Assembly: GCF_014193695.1 (NCBI RefSeq)
Contig: NZ_JACHZR010000001.1
Location: forward strand, 1,463,309 to 1,527,308
DNA length: 64,000 nucleotides
From: Rhizobium sp. BK316
GTDB lineage: Bacteria; Pseudomonadota; Alphaproteobacteria; Rhizobiales; Rhizobiaceae
Reading direction: 5' to 3'
Part shown: one piece after another, positions 27,918-36,597 of the stretch
Position numbering within the stretch: position 1 is the stretch's first letter
Layout: every line of letters begins with the position of its first letter
Translations under genes and position numbers: made by a program
Notes under the pieces: generated by a model
Told to the model about the DNA's origin: nothing
Databases searched by the model: none
What the model saw: only the letters and a program-made list of their open reading frames with translations

Positions 27918-28657
27918 TCAGCCAGCGGTCTCCACCGCCGGATTCCCTTCAGAAGAGGCCTGTTCTTTTTCAGAAGACGTCCGTTCCTCTTCAGAAGACG
28001 AAAGCGCCGCAAGAGCGAGCGCCAGTTCCCCCGCCCCCTCGACCGTTCGCAAGGCCCCCGCCGCCTTCAGCGCCTCGTGCCGTCCGCTGCGCGGATCGGC
28101 CGGATCGACAAAGCCGATCGCCGCCATGCCGGCCGCCACAGCACCCGTAATCCCGAGCGTGCTGTCGTCGATGACAAGGCAGCGGTGCGGTACCACGCCG
28201 AGATTTTCAGAGCAGAGAAGGAAAAGGTCAGGCGCAGGCTTGGGCTTCGCCACCATCTCAGCGCTGTAGATATGCGGCGCAAATTCCGTCCACAGATCCA
28301 GAAGACCGAGGCTGCGGCGCAGCCGCTCCATGTCGCTGTTGGACGCGACGCATTTGCGCTGCTTCACATCCCGCACCAGCTTTTCCATGCCGGCCATCGG
28401 CTGCAGCGAACGGGAAAATTCCTCGTAGAGCGCGCGACCGGCATCGGCAAAGACCTGGTCCGGATCGGCAAGGCCGAGCTCTTCCCTGCAGAGGCGGCGG
28501 CCGCCTCGCCCGAAAGACCGGTGAAGCGGCGGTGAACCTCAGCGCTGCTCAAGGGAACGCCGGCGCGCTGCAGAGCCTGCGCCAGTGTGCCGCTTGCCAC
28601 CGGCTCGCTGTCGATCAATACGCCGTCGCAATCGAAGATCAGAAGTTCTATCGTCAT
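27918..28657 (-). pseudogene. HAD-superfamily phosphatase gene, frameshifted
   Basis: The N-terminal part (from 28657) reads TIELLIFDCDGVLIDSEPV, the HAD motif I with the nucleophile Asp, and continues well to about residue 55. At about 28480-28500 the frame breaks. The rest of the enzyme continues in another frame as REELGLADPDQVFADAGRAL and on to KCVASNSD (motif II), KPKPAPDLFL (motif III) and LVIDDSTLGI (motif IV), ending at 27918. One indel in the GCC-rich stretch would restore a phosphoglycolate-phosphatase-like enzyme of about 245 aa. It is either a sequencing error or a recent pseudogene. The tail carries a 21-nt tandem repeat. Divergent from the SorC gene. Confidence 0.8.
27948..28010. 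repeat. Three 21-nt tandem repeats in the HAD gene tail
   Basis: TTCAGAAGA recurs at 27948, 27969 and 27990, an exact 21-nt period, with partly conserved bases between (CGTCCGTTCCTC-like). On the coding (minus) strand it encodes three seven-residue units of the type SSEEERT / SSEKEQA / SSEGNPA, an acidic serine-rich tail absent from ordinary HAD phosphatases. Such in-frame repeats can expand or contract by slippage. Confidence 0.75.
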
Positions 28658-28670
28658 GCTAAGGGCATTA

Positions 28671-28706
28671 CGTTACATTTGTTACACCTATGTGATATTT
28701 GTAACG
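28671..28706. promoter_or_regulatory. Inverted repeat between divergent HAD and SorC genes, likely operator
   Basis: CGTTACA (28671-28677) and TGTAACG (28700-28706) are perfect inverted arms in the 73-nt gap between the two divergent starts; a second GTTACA lies at 28681-28686. The spacing of arm centres (about 29 nt) would place them on one face of the helix for a SorC tetramer. Binding by the adjacent SorC regulator is inferred. Confidence 0.5.
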
Positions 28707-28730
28707 ACAGCGAATTCAGGATAAAGATTT

Positions 28731-29669
28731 ATGGATTTTAGTGAGCTGAAAATCCGGGCGGCCTGGCTCTACCACGTGGAGGGATTGACCCAGGCGCAGA
28801 TCGCCGAGCGGATGAACCTCACCCGTCGCAGGGTGAACGAGTTTCTGGCCGCAGCCCTCGAGGAAGGCATCGTCAGGGTGAGCTTCGCCTCGCCGCTTGC
28901 CGCCGGAATGGAGCTCGAATCGCGCCTACAGGAACGTTTCGGCCTGGAGGCAGCGATCGTCGTGCCCACCCCGGCCGATCCGCAGCTTTTGCACCAGGCG
29001 GTCGGCCGTGGTGCCGCCGCCTATCTCGACCGGCTGATCCAGGCCCGCAAGCCCCGCTCCATCGGCGTCGGCTGGGGGGCGACACTCAGGGAAACCGTCA
29101 TTCACATGACGCCGGCAAACGAGCCCGAGATCGAGGTACGCTCGATGATGGGCGGGCTGACGCGCGGTTCGGAGATCAACACGTTCGAGATCGTGCGCGC
29201 CTTCGCGCAGGGCCTGAAGGCGCAATGCCATTATTTCGCAGCACCTATCTATGCAGAGAGCCCGCATTCGCGCGAGGCGATCATTTCGCAATCCGTCTTC
29301 CAGCGGATCTTCTGGCAGACCTGCGAGGTCGATATTTCGTTTCTAAGCGTCGGAGACATGACACGGCAATCCCTGCAGGTGCGCTACGGCCTGCCGCCCG
29401 GAACCGATGTCAGCGACCTCATCGCCGTCGGCGCCGTCGGCGACTTGCTCGGCCGCTATATCGACGCCGAGGGACGCCCCGTCGCCCATCCGCTGAACGC
29501 CCAGGTACTCGCCCCCGATCTTGCCGACTACCGCAAGATCCCCTGCCGCATCGTCGCCTCCGGCGGATCCCACAAACACGCCATTCTCACCGCCACCATG
29601 CACGCCGGACTCGCAACCGCGCTGATCACGGATGAGGAGAGCGCAAGGGCGTTGCTGGCGGGCGGATGA
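28731..29669 (+). CDS. SorC/DeoR-type sugar-binding transcriptional regulator
   Basis: 312 aa. An N-terminal helix-turn-helix (GLTQAQIAERMNLTRRRVNEFLAAALEEG with the recognition helix at about 34-45) precedes a SorC sugar-binding domain resembling phosphosugar isomerases (GVGWGATLRETV, MMGGLTRG, IVASGGSHKHAILTATM). These proteins usually respond to sugar phosphates. It is divergent from the HAD-transporter-phosphodiesterase operon and probably controls it with a phosphorylated sugar from phosphodiester cleavage as inducer. Confidence 0.87.
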   Translation: MDFSELKIRAAWLYHVEGLTQAQIAERMNLTRRRVNEFLAAALEEGIVRVSFASPLAAGMELESRLQERFGLEAAIVVPTPADPQLLHQAVGRGAAAYLDRLIQARKPRSIGVGWGATLRETVIHMTPANEPEIEVRSMMGGLTRGSEINTFEIVRAFAQGLKAQCHYFAAPIYAESPHSREAIISQSVFQRIFWQTCEVDISFLSVGDMTRQSLQVRYGLPPGTDVSDLIAVGAVGDLLGRYIDAEGRPVAHPLNAQVLAPDLADYRKIPCRIVASGGSHKHAILTATMHAGLATALITDEESARALLAGG

Positions 29670-29697
29670 GGTGAGGTGCGTGCCTGCGTCTATGGGA

Positions 29698-29843
29698 GGC
29701 GACCGAGATTGATACGGCCTGCCTTGATATGGCGGATGATCTCATCGGTGGTGCCGCTTTCAATATGCAGGCGGATATCGGGATAGTTGCGGCCAATGCG
29801 CGCAAGGAACGCCGGTTAGGAGCTTGAGCTGCTGGAGATCCAC
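29698..29843 (-). pseudogene. LysR-family gene relic with internal deletion
   Basis: On the minus strand, GTG at 29843 starts VDLQQLKLL, the typical first helix of a LysR regulator; after nine codons the sequence jumps to PAFLARIGRNYPDIRLHIES and GTTDEIIRHIKAGRINLG, which is the start of a LysR effector domain (residues about 110-150 in an intact protein), in a different frame. The recognition helix, linker and C-terminal half are gone. This is a deleted remnant, not an expressed gene. Confidence 0.7.
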
Positions 29844-30203
29844 GTTGAATGCTCCAACTTTTGATGTGCGATACGTAGAGGCCCGCAGGTCGATGCTGCT
29901 TCTCTCCGCCATACGTGACAATGCCGATAGAGACGACGCCGCAGCGCCCGAATGTATGTGAAAAGCGTCAAGAGGATCGACATGTGGACTTCAGGCAGTA
30001 CATCCTGAGGTCTCCTCCACAAGACCGGCGCAATCTGAAAAACCACTATCTCGTCAGTGGAGTGGCATTGACCGCGACACGTTCTGCGATAATTATTCGG
30101 CAATCCCTAAATTAGAGATGCCATTTGAATCACATCAAAATCAAGCGGGTGCAGTTGGACTAGCAGTCGTCTCTCAGAGGACTTTACAGAAGGGGAGGAA
30201 AGG
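29844..30203. other. Gene-poor stretch upstream of the signalling operon
   Basis: No convincing gene. Short open frames on both strands lack ribosome sites and family features. The last 80 nt presumably contain the promoter of the GGDEF-EAL gene, which has a GGGGAGGAAAGG ribosome site directly before its ATG at 30204. I do not see a clear sigma-70 box pair. Confidence 0.5.
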
Positions 30204-31928
30204 ATGCCGGACGGCGACGCGACACAGTTTGCTTCTGTCGAAACCTATCTCCTTGCCAATACCGACGAGCTCGTCTCTCTTTATGACGAGAGCTTTCATC
30301 TTACCGAATGCTCAGCAAGGCATCGGCAAACGCATGCCGTCGATTCCCTGGTCGATGCCACCTTGTGGCATGTTTATCCGGAGCTTTTAGCCCCTTCGAC
30401 GAAATCTGCGGTCGAACTCGTACTTTCGAGTGGATTGCCGCGAAACGTCGAGATCGCAAACGCAAAGACTGGAGATCAGCGTACACTCACAGTTTTCCGC
30501 AGCCCTCGCGGCTTGGGTGTTGTCGAGGCGGACGGCGATTCGAACTTGCGCGGGACTTATAGCCAGGCTGAAAATGACCGTGCGCTTCTTTTTCATCAGG
30601 CTACCCACGATGTTTTGACCGGACTGCCAAACCGACGGCAATTCAGCGATCAATTGCGGAGCGCTTTGCCGGTATCAAAGGGGGTAAAGTTCGCCCTCAT
30701 GCAGATCGACCTCGATGATTTTAAACCGGTCAATGACACATTGGGCCACGGTGCGGGCGATACCGTCCTGAAGATGGCGGCCGAACGGATAAGGAACGTG
30801 CTTGGGGAGCAGGAATTCGCTTATCGGTTGGCCGGTGACGAGTTCGCGGTCATCCAGCGGAGAGCCAATCAGCCTCGGGAGGCGGAGCGCCTGGCAGAAG
30901 CGCTCGTCGGTGCGTTCAGGGAACCGTTCACGGTCGAGGGCATTAATGTCTTTGTCGGCGCAAGCGTCGGGATTGCCGTTGCCCCGGCGGATGGAAACGA
31001 ATTCGAACAGCTCATGAAAGCGGCAGACATTGCGCTCTATGCGGCCAAAAAGGACGGCAGGCACAGGGCAAGGAAGTTTAACCGCTCCATGCTCATGGTT
31101 CTGGAACAGCGGGAAACGCTGCGTCGCAGTTTGCGGACCGCCCTTAAAGAGGGCCAGTTCTTCATCGAATATCAGCCACTCGTACAACCTCCTTTTTCGA
31201 TCGTCGGCTTCGAAGCACTGCTACGATGGCATCATCCTGTCGTTGGCATCATCCCGCCCAGTATCTTCATCCCCATGGCTGAGACGGACGGTTTGATGAG
31301 CGAAATCGGTCAATGGGTCCTTGAACAGGCTTGTCGGGAAGCAATGTCGTGGCCAGCCCATTTCACAGTTGCTGTCAATCTTTCACCGGCGGAGTTTCTG
31401 CACGCAGGCCTTACCGATCGCATTGCTCAAACCTTGGACCTCGTTGGCATCCGCGCCGACCGGCTTGAACTCGAGATCACCGAGTCTGTGCTGTTGGAGC
31501 GTACAATCAACAATCTCGACACCCTCAATACGTTAAAAGTGCTGGGAGTGCAGATTTCGCTCGACGATTTCGGGACCTACTATTCGTCGCTCAGCTACCT
31601 GAAAAACTTCCCCTTCGATACGATCAAAATCGACCAGTATTTCATCAATGATCTTGAGGTCGACGACAAGAGCCAGACGATCGTCCAATCCATTATCGCA
31701 CTCGCCCATGGACTTGGCATGAGCGTCACTGCCGAGGGTGTGGAAACAGCAGAGCAAGCCGCTTGGCTTAACAAAGCAGAATGTGATCGGCTGCAGGGGC
31801 ATTTCCTGAACAAGCCGATGTCCGCCGAAGAAATCGGCGCGTTCCTCGGCAAGCTTATGCCACCCGCCTCCCTTGGGAGCTTCTCGATCTCCGGCCGAAC
31901 GCCACCTTTGGATCCTAGGAGAATGTGA
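30204..31928 (+). CDS. GGDEF-EAL domain protein (c-di-GMP turnover)
   Basis: 574 aa, no membrane segments. An N-terminal region of about 130 residues looks PAS-like but is not assigned. The GGDEF domain (about 130-300) has RLAGDEFAV at 208-216, i.e. an AGDEF active site, close to canonical. The EAL domain (about 310-560) begins with EALLRW at 337 and keeps the expected catalytic residues: VNLSP, EITES, DDFGT, IKIDQ, AEGVET and LQGHFL. So phosphodiesterase activity is likely and cyclase activity possible. It starts the six-gene signalling cluster, 51 nt before the next gene, and would link c-di-GMP to the partner-switching proteins. Confidence 0.88.
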   Translation: MPDGDATQFASVETYLLANTDELVSLYDESFHLTECSARHRQTHAVDSLVDATLWHVYPELLAPSTKSAVELVLSSGLPRNVEIANAKTGDQRTLTVFRSPRGLGVVEADGDSNLRGTYSQAENDRALLFHQATHDVLTGLPNRRQFSDQLRSALPVSKGVKFALMQIDLDDFKPVNDTLGHGAGDTVLKMAAERIRNVLGEQEFAYRLAGDEFAVIQRRANQPREAERLAEALVGAFREPFTVEGINVFVGASVGIAVAPADGNEFEQLMKAADIALYAAKKDGRHRARKFNRSMLMVLEQRETLRRSLRTALKEGQFFIEYQPLVQPPFSIVGFEALLRWHHPVVGIIPPSIFIPMAETDGLMSEIGQWVLEQACREAMSWPAHFTVAVNLSPAEFLHAGLTDRIAQTLDLVGIRADRLELEITESVLLERTINNLDTLNTLKVLGVQISLDDFGTYYSSLSYLKNFPFDTIKIDQYFINDLEVDDKSQTIVQSIIALAHGLGMSVTAEGVETAEQAAWLNKAECDRLQGHFLNKPMSAEEIGAFLGKLMPPASLGSFSISGRTPPLDPRRM

Positions 31929-31979
31929 ATATCATTTTTTTGAACTCCCTCGGAGCGGATATGGGGAGGAGGAAACGGT

Positions 31980-32498
31980 ATGCATGCAGCCAGCGACAAG
32001 TCAGCGGAAGTGGCGTTCAAGCCACTCCTCCAGTTCGAGATGGACATGGCGGCCTTTCTTTCCGACTGGCAGCATTGCGATCAACTGTCGACCTTCATGG
32101 CACGGATGATCAGTCACAATCGCACCGATCCCATTCGGCATTCGAATTTCTTCTCGTTTGCCCTCAATGAACTGCTGGAAGTATCGTTCCGCGGTGGTTC
32201 TCCGCAGGGTTTGATAGACTGCACAGTCTATCGACGCGATGCGACGGAACGTGTGAGGCTCAGTTTCGCCTGCCCTGCCGGACAGCGAGAATTCTATCGC
32301 GAGGCAGTGTCGAAGACTCATCAGAAAGATGCAATCGCGCGTTATCTCAGTGCCATTTCAATGGATCAGACGCCAAACAAGGAAGTCATTCTTCTCGATC
32401 TGGCAATCAATTTCGATGCCCGCCTGCATCTGGAGGAACCCGCTCCGGCATCCATAACATTGGTGGTCGACCTGCCGCTTGAAGGAAGCATACGTTGA
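31980..32498 (+). CDS. Degenerate HATPase-like (slr1658-type) regulator
   Basis: 172 aa with a GGGGAGGAGG ribosome site. The segment RHSNFFSFALNELLEVSFRG resembles the N-box region of HATPase anti-sigma-factor-type kinases (compare the clear N-box of the paralogue at 36023-36583), but no glycine-rich G-boxes follow and the rest is only beta-rich. It may therefore be a non-catalytic binding partner. Its stop overlaps the next start. Assignment rests on pattern and context, and could be wrong. Confidence 0.55.
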   Translation: MHAASDKSAEVAFKPLLQFEMDMAAFLSDWQHCDQLSTFMARMISHNRTDPIRHSNFFSFALNELLEVSFRGGSPQGLIDCTVYRRDATERVRLSFACPAGQREFYREAVSKTHQKDAIARYLSAISMDQTPNKEVILLDLAINFDARLHLEEPAPASITLVVDLPLEGSIR

Positions 32499-33661
32499 GC
32501 ACAACACCCTTCCATGCAGAATTCGACTCCAACAGCCAGGAATTCGTCCTGTCTGGCGTGATCCGACCGCATTCCGTCGATGAGATCGCCGCCAGCATTT
32601 TCATGCTCAAGGAGGCTGTCGATGATGTTCGAGGGGTTCTCTACATCAATGTAAGGCGCCTCGTTCAGATGAATAACACAGCCTTTCAGGCCTTTACTCG
32701 CGTTGTGCTGGACACCTGCCGAACAAGATCCGATCTTCGTGTCGTGGTCGTGACGTCAAGCGTCGTCGGCTGGACCGAACGCATGTTCAAGCACTTGAGC
32801 AGCATCGAGCCGCGGGTAACGGTGGAGGTCTATGATTCCGGATTTTACCCCGGCCAGAGCTTCGTTGAGGATACGAGCTTCATTCCGATATTGCGCACGC
32901 AAACCAAGATGACCTGGCGCCACGAGCGCACGATCCTCCCCCGTCACGGCATGCGGCCAGGGATTGTGATGGCCGATATCTGCTGTGGCATCGGCGATTT
33001 CGCCTCGCTGGTCAAAAAAGAGTTCCAGCCAACGCGGATCGTGGCGCTCGACCACTCCAGGGCAAGTCTTGCCTATGCACGCGAGATGGCCGCCAGCTTC
33101 GATGTTGCCGATATCGAATATACTTACGGCGACGCCTGCGAAATGCTGCTCGAAGACAACCAGTTCGACCTGGTGACCTGCCGCCATTCGCTTCAGATAT
33201 TCAACCGGCCGGATGTGCTTCTGAAAGAGCTCTTCCGGATCTGCAAACCGGGCGGGCGGGTATACATAACCAACGAGAAAAATTCGCACTGCCTAGGAGA
33301 ACCCCGCTCGCAAAGCATCCAATGGACGTATCATGAAGTCGCAAAGCTGTTCAGCCACTTCGAAATGGACGTGGAACTCGGCCCGAAAAGTCGCAGATAT
33401 CTCGCCGACGCCGGCTTTGACGATATTCTCGTCGAGTCCTTCATGGTCACCAATCTCGATGGAGACCCGCAGGATTTTGCCGACGTCATCGCGGCCTGGG
33501 AAACTGTTTATGCCGGAGAAATGGCTGTCAAGCGGGGAGATTCTTCCGAATTCATTGAACGTTTCCGCCAGGGATTCAGGGACCACATCTTTGCAGCCCT
33601 TCATCCGAAGGGCTATGCCGGCTGGCCAATCTGGGCGGCGTCCGGACGCAAACCGTCATGA
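32495..33661 (+). CDS. STAS-like domain fused to a SAM-dependent methyltransferase
   Basis: 388 aa. The start is the TTG at 32495 overlapping the upstream stop (TTGA), with GAAGGAAG before it. Residues about 1-115 look like an anti-anti-sigma/slr1659-type domain (GVLYINVRRLVQMNNTAFQAF, then a VVVVTSSVVGW strand). From about residue 145 there is a class I methyltransferase: the SAM motif is VMADICCGIGDFASLV (about 158-173), then IVALDHSRASLAYAREM, DLVTCRHSLQIF and PGGRVYITNE (motif III), as in UbiE-type enzymes. The fusion suggests that partner switching directly controls a methyltransferase. The methyl acceptor is unknown. Confidence 0.75.
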   Translation: MSTTPFHAEFDSNSQEFVLSGVIRPHSVDEIAASIFMLKEAVDDVRGVLYINVRRLVQMNNTAFQAFTRVVLDTCRTRSDLRVVVVTSSVVGWTERMFKHLSSIEPRVTVEVYDSGFYPGQSFVEDTSFIPILRTQTKMTWRHERTILPRHGMRPGIVMADICCGIGDFASLVKKEFQPTRIVALDHSRASLAYAREMAASFDVADIEYTYGDACEMLLEDNQFDLVTCRHSLQIFNRPDVLLKELFRICKPGGRVYITNEKNSHCLGEPRSQSIQWTYHEVAKLFSHFEMDVELGPKSRRYLADAGFDDILVESFMVTNLDGDPQDFADVIAAWETVYAGEMAVKRGDSSEFIERFRQGFRDHIFAALHPKGYAGWPIWAASGRKPS

Positions 33662-36018
33662 GCACAGCCGCTCGACAGATCGCGCGTTTTGGCTTGAACT
33701 CGTTTCGCGCAAAGTTCGTCCTCGTCGTCGGCAGCGCCGTGCTCTTCGACCTGCTGGTGACCGGAGGCCTGGCGCTTTGGAACGTGCAAAGGCTCTCTCG
33801 TGATGCCGCCGCGGAAGTCGGCCAAGGTTTGGAGGAAGCCAATCAGGGCTACATCCGCTCCTACGCGGAAACAACGGCCGAACACGTCAACCTGCTCCTG
33901 AGCCAAGTCCATTCCGACGTCAGCACATTGGCCGGCGTTCTTCAGGCGCAGATCGATCTCCCCTTGAGAGAAGCGCAGATCGGCCAGGCGATGGCTCTTG
34001 GTTCTCCAGGAACCACCCAGGTCGTTTACGATGCGAAAGGAGGATGGGCTCAGAACCTGCCCGGTTCGCCTTCCGTCGTCAGCGTCTGGGGATATCTCCT
34101 GGGATCTGATTACCTCCCATTGCCGGAGGTCCAGAGGGACATCGAAAACAGTGCAGTCCTCGACCTGGTTGCGCCAAGTCTCCTGTCGGACGGTCTGTCG
34201 AAGCTTCAGATGTATTATATCGGCCCGAGGGAGCGTCCAATCTTCAGGACAGCGCCCTACACGGCCCAGGCCCAGACCTTCGACAAGCTCTATCCCGGCC
34301 ATAACAACGCGGAATTCTGGACCTTCTTTTTTCCCGGGCTTTACGAGTCCTGGGAGGAATGGGGCAAGGACAGAGGACAGCGGCCAGTCAATAGTGACAT
34401 CACTCAGACGGCTCCTTACACAGATGCAATCACGGGAAAGCTCATTGTCAGCTTTTTTCAACCACTCTGGTCCCCTGATCGGACGAAAGTCGCAGGCGCT
34501 GCCGGAACGGATATCACGCTCGACCAGCTGGCTGGAATCGTGGAGAGCGTCAAAGTTGCCAACAGCGGCTTCGGATTTCTGGCCATGTCGGACGGCAACG
34601 TGGTTGCCATCAATCCGACGGGCGAGAAAATTATTGGCCTGCGGGCATCGAACAATCAAGGCGGTGAAGGTGTCACGGGTCTCAACCGTTCACTGAAAGG
34701 GAGTGCGCAGCCAGAAGTCGCGCAATTACCGTTGGGGGAGGACGGGCTATTGCGGCATATTCGCCTTGATGAAAATGGCGAAAAGGTTCCCTATCTCGTC
34801 GTCTTGAAGCAGTTGCGGCCGACGAACCTTTGGGTTTCCGGCCCTGTCAGACGCGAAGCCATGCTGCTCGGCATCGTCGTGCCAGAGCGCGAGATTTATG
34901 CCTCGCTGTTTGCTGCCCAGGCCGGAATTTCACAGGCGACAAACCGGATTCTGATCTACCAGGTCCTGGCACTCCTCGTATCGCTGTGCTTTGTCATCGC
35001 CGCCGTTTTCGCCATATCGAAGCGCATCACCAAAGGCATCAGCTCGCTCGCCGAAGCCGCCAAACGCATTCAGGCCAAGGATTATTCCGTTCGGGTGGAC
35101 ATACCGACACGTGATGAGGTTGGAGAAGCTGGAGTGGCCTTCAACCGCATGGCGGAACAGATCAGTTTTCATACCGAAAATCTCGAGCAGCTCGTCGAGG
35201 ACAGAACGAAGGAGATCGAAGAAGCGAACCAGCAGATCTCAAGCTTGAATACACAATTGCGCAGCGAAAACCTGCGCCTGGGGGCGGAGCTTGCGGTTGC
35301 GCGCCGCATCCAGATGATGGTTCTCCCCAAGGCCGGAGAATTGGAAGAAATTTCGGATCTGGAGATCGCGGCCTACATGCGGCCGGCCGACGAGGTCGGG
35401 GGCGACTACTACGATGTCTTGAGGGACGGAACGCGGCTGAAAATCGGTATCGGCGACGTTACCGGACACGGCCTGGAAAGCGGCGTACTGATGCTGATGG
35501 TTCAGTCGATTGCGCGGGCATTGCAGGAGGCCGGCGACATGGATCCCTCGCAATTTCTGAACAGAGTGAATCGGGCCATTTATAAAAATCTCGTCAGGAC
35601 CAGCACGAACAAGCACCTTTCCCTCGCCTTCCTGGACTACGACGAAGGACGCCTGACACTTTCGGGCCAGCACGAGGAACTGATCGTCGTTCGCAAGTTC
35701 GGAAAGGTGGAGCGGATCGATACGCTTGACCTGGGCCTACCGATCGGCCTGGAACCCGATATATCGTCCTTCGTGGCGACACGCGAGGTGTCCTTTGACC
35801 GCGACGATCTAATCGTTCTGCATACGGATGGCGTCACGGAAGCCGAGGACCGCAACGGCGAACTCTTCGGCATCGAGCGGCTTTGCGAAAGCGCCGGTCG
35901 GCGATACGGCTTGAGCGCCGAGGACGTCAAGGCCGGGATCATCGAGGATTTGATGGCCCATATCGGCACGCAGAAGATCCATGATGACATCACACTCGTG
36001 GTTATGAGACACAGGTGA
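33658..36018 (+). CDS. Membrane sensor SpoIIE-type PP2C protein phosphatase
   Basis: 786 aa. Transmembrane helix 1 at about 19-41, a periplasmic dCACHE-like sensor (about 45-425), helix 2 at 432-454, a HAMP domain (about 455-510), a coiled coil (about 510-560) and a PP2C/SpoIIE phosphatase domain. Metal-binding aspartates are all present: VGGDYYD (580-586), GDVTGHG (599-605), HTDGVTEA (722-729) and DDITLVV (776-782). It should dephosphorylate a phosphoserine on a STAS partner in response to an extracellular ligand. Its ATG overlaps the stop of the fusion gene. Confidence 0.88.
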   Translation: MSTAARQIARFGLNSFRAKFVLVVGSAVLFDLLVTGGLALWNVQRLSRDAAAEVGQGLEEANQGYIRSYAETTAEHVNLLLSQVHSDVSTLAGVLQAQIDLPLREAQIGQAMALGSPGTTQVVYDAKGGWAQNLPGSPSVVSVWGYLLGSDYLPLPEVQRDIENSAVLDLVAPSLLSDGLSKLQMYYIGPRERPIFRTAPYTAQAQTFDKLYPGHNNAEFWTFFFPGLYESWEEWGKDRGQRPVNSDITQTAPYTDAITGKLIVSFFQPLWSPDRTKVAGAAGTDITLDQLAGIVESVKVANSGFGFLAMSDGNVVAINPTGEKIIGLRASNNQGGEGVTGLNRSLKGSAQPEVAQLPLGEDGLLRHIRLDENGEKVPYLVVLKQLRPTNLWVSGPVRREAMLLGIVVPEREIYASLFAAQAGISQATNRILIYQVLALLVSLCFVIAAVFAISKRITKGISSLAEAAKRIQAKDYSVRVDIPTRDEVGEAGVAFNRMAEQISFHTENLEQLVEDRTKEIEEANQQISSLNTQLRSENLRLGAELAVARRIQMMVLPKAGELEEISDLEIAAYMRPADEVGGDYYDVLRDGTRLKIGIGDVTGHGLESGVLMLMVQSIARALQEAGDMDPSQFLNRVNRAIYKNLVRTSTNKHLSLAFLDYDEGRLTLSGQHEELIVVRKFGKVERIDTLDLGLPIGLEPDISSFVATREVSFDRDDLIVLHTDGVTEAEDRNGELFGIERLCESAGRRYGLSAEDVKAGIIEDLMAHIGTQKIHDDITLVVMRHR

Positions 36019-36022
36019 ACGA

Positions 36023-36583
36023 ATGACGACCCTGTATGGACTGGAAGATGTGGCGACTGGAACAGGCGAAAATGTCACGAGGTTGCGCCTTTTTGAGGGG
36101 CCTCTCGATCTTGGCTGGAAACATTGCGCGATCACGTCGGATTTCGTCGCCGAGGTCGTGGCCTTGCGCTACCGCACATCGCGTGGCCTCTACAGGGAGG
36201 TCCGGCACAATGTCAGTTATCTGACGAACGAGCTTGTCGAGAACGCGGTAAAATTCCGTGCAGCCGGCGAAATTGTCGTAGAGGCTTCGGTTGAGAATAA
36301 TGTCTTCCGAGCCAAAGTCTCCAATCTTGTCGACGAGAAAACGTCCGAGCAGTTCCAGCATTTGCTTTCGGAAATCACGATAGGCGATCCGGGCGAGCTT
36401 CTCATCAAGCGAATTGAGGCGAATGCAATTGGCGCAAATGTAACGGGCTCAGGTCTCGGACTTCTGACCCTCATGAGCGATTATGGGGCTCACTTTGCAT
36501 GGGTTTTTGGAGCCGAGGAGCCGGACGGCAGAATTCCGCTGGAGACCTATGCATCCATCACAGTTCCAGATGCAGCGAATTGA
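36023..36583 (+). CDS. HATPase-type anti-sigma/switch kinase (slr1658-like)
   Basis: 186 aa soluble ATP-binding protein of the GHKL fold. The N-box [10 protein letters not shown] (about 72-81) and the G-box [16 protein letters not shown] (about 137-152) are clear. It lacks a dimerisation/phosphoacceptor domain, so it is not a two-component kinase; proteins of this type phosphorylate a STAS partner on serine or sequester a target. Placed between the SpoIIE phosphatase (4-nt gap) and a STAS-like protein (14-nt gap), it completes a kinase-phosphatase-antagonist set. Confidence 0.8.
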   Translation: MTTLYGLEDVATGTGENVTRLRLFEGPLDLGWKHCAITSDFVAEVVALRYRTSRGLYREVRHNVSYLTNELVENAVKFRAAGEIVVEASVENNVFRAKVSNLVDEKTSEQFQHLLSEITIGDPGELLIKRIEANAIGANVTGSGLGLLTLMSDYGAHFAWVFGAEEPDGRIPLETYASITVPDAAN

Positions 36584-36597
36584 CGGGAGAGGTCGAT

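Noticed and set aside
29816..30103. 95-codon minus-strand open frame beyond the LysR relic
   Set aside because: It overlaps the relic in another frame and shows no family pattern or start signal.
30831..30845. AGDEF instead of GGDEF taken as proof of an inactive cyclase
   Set aside because: A first-position Ala does not by itself abolish activity in this family, so I leave cyclase activity open.
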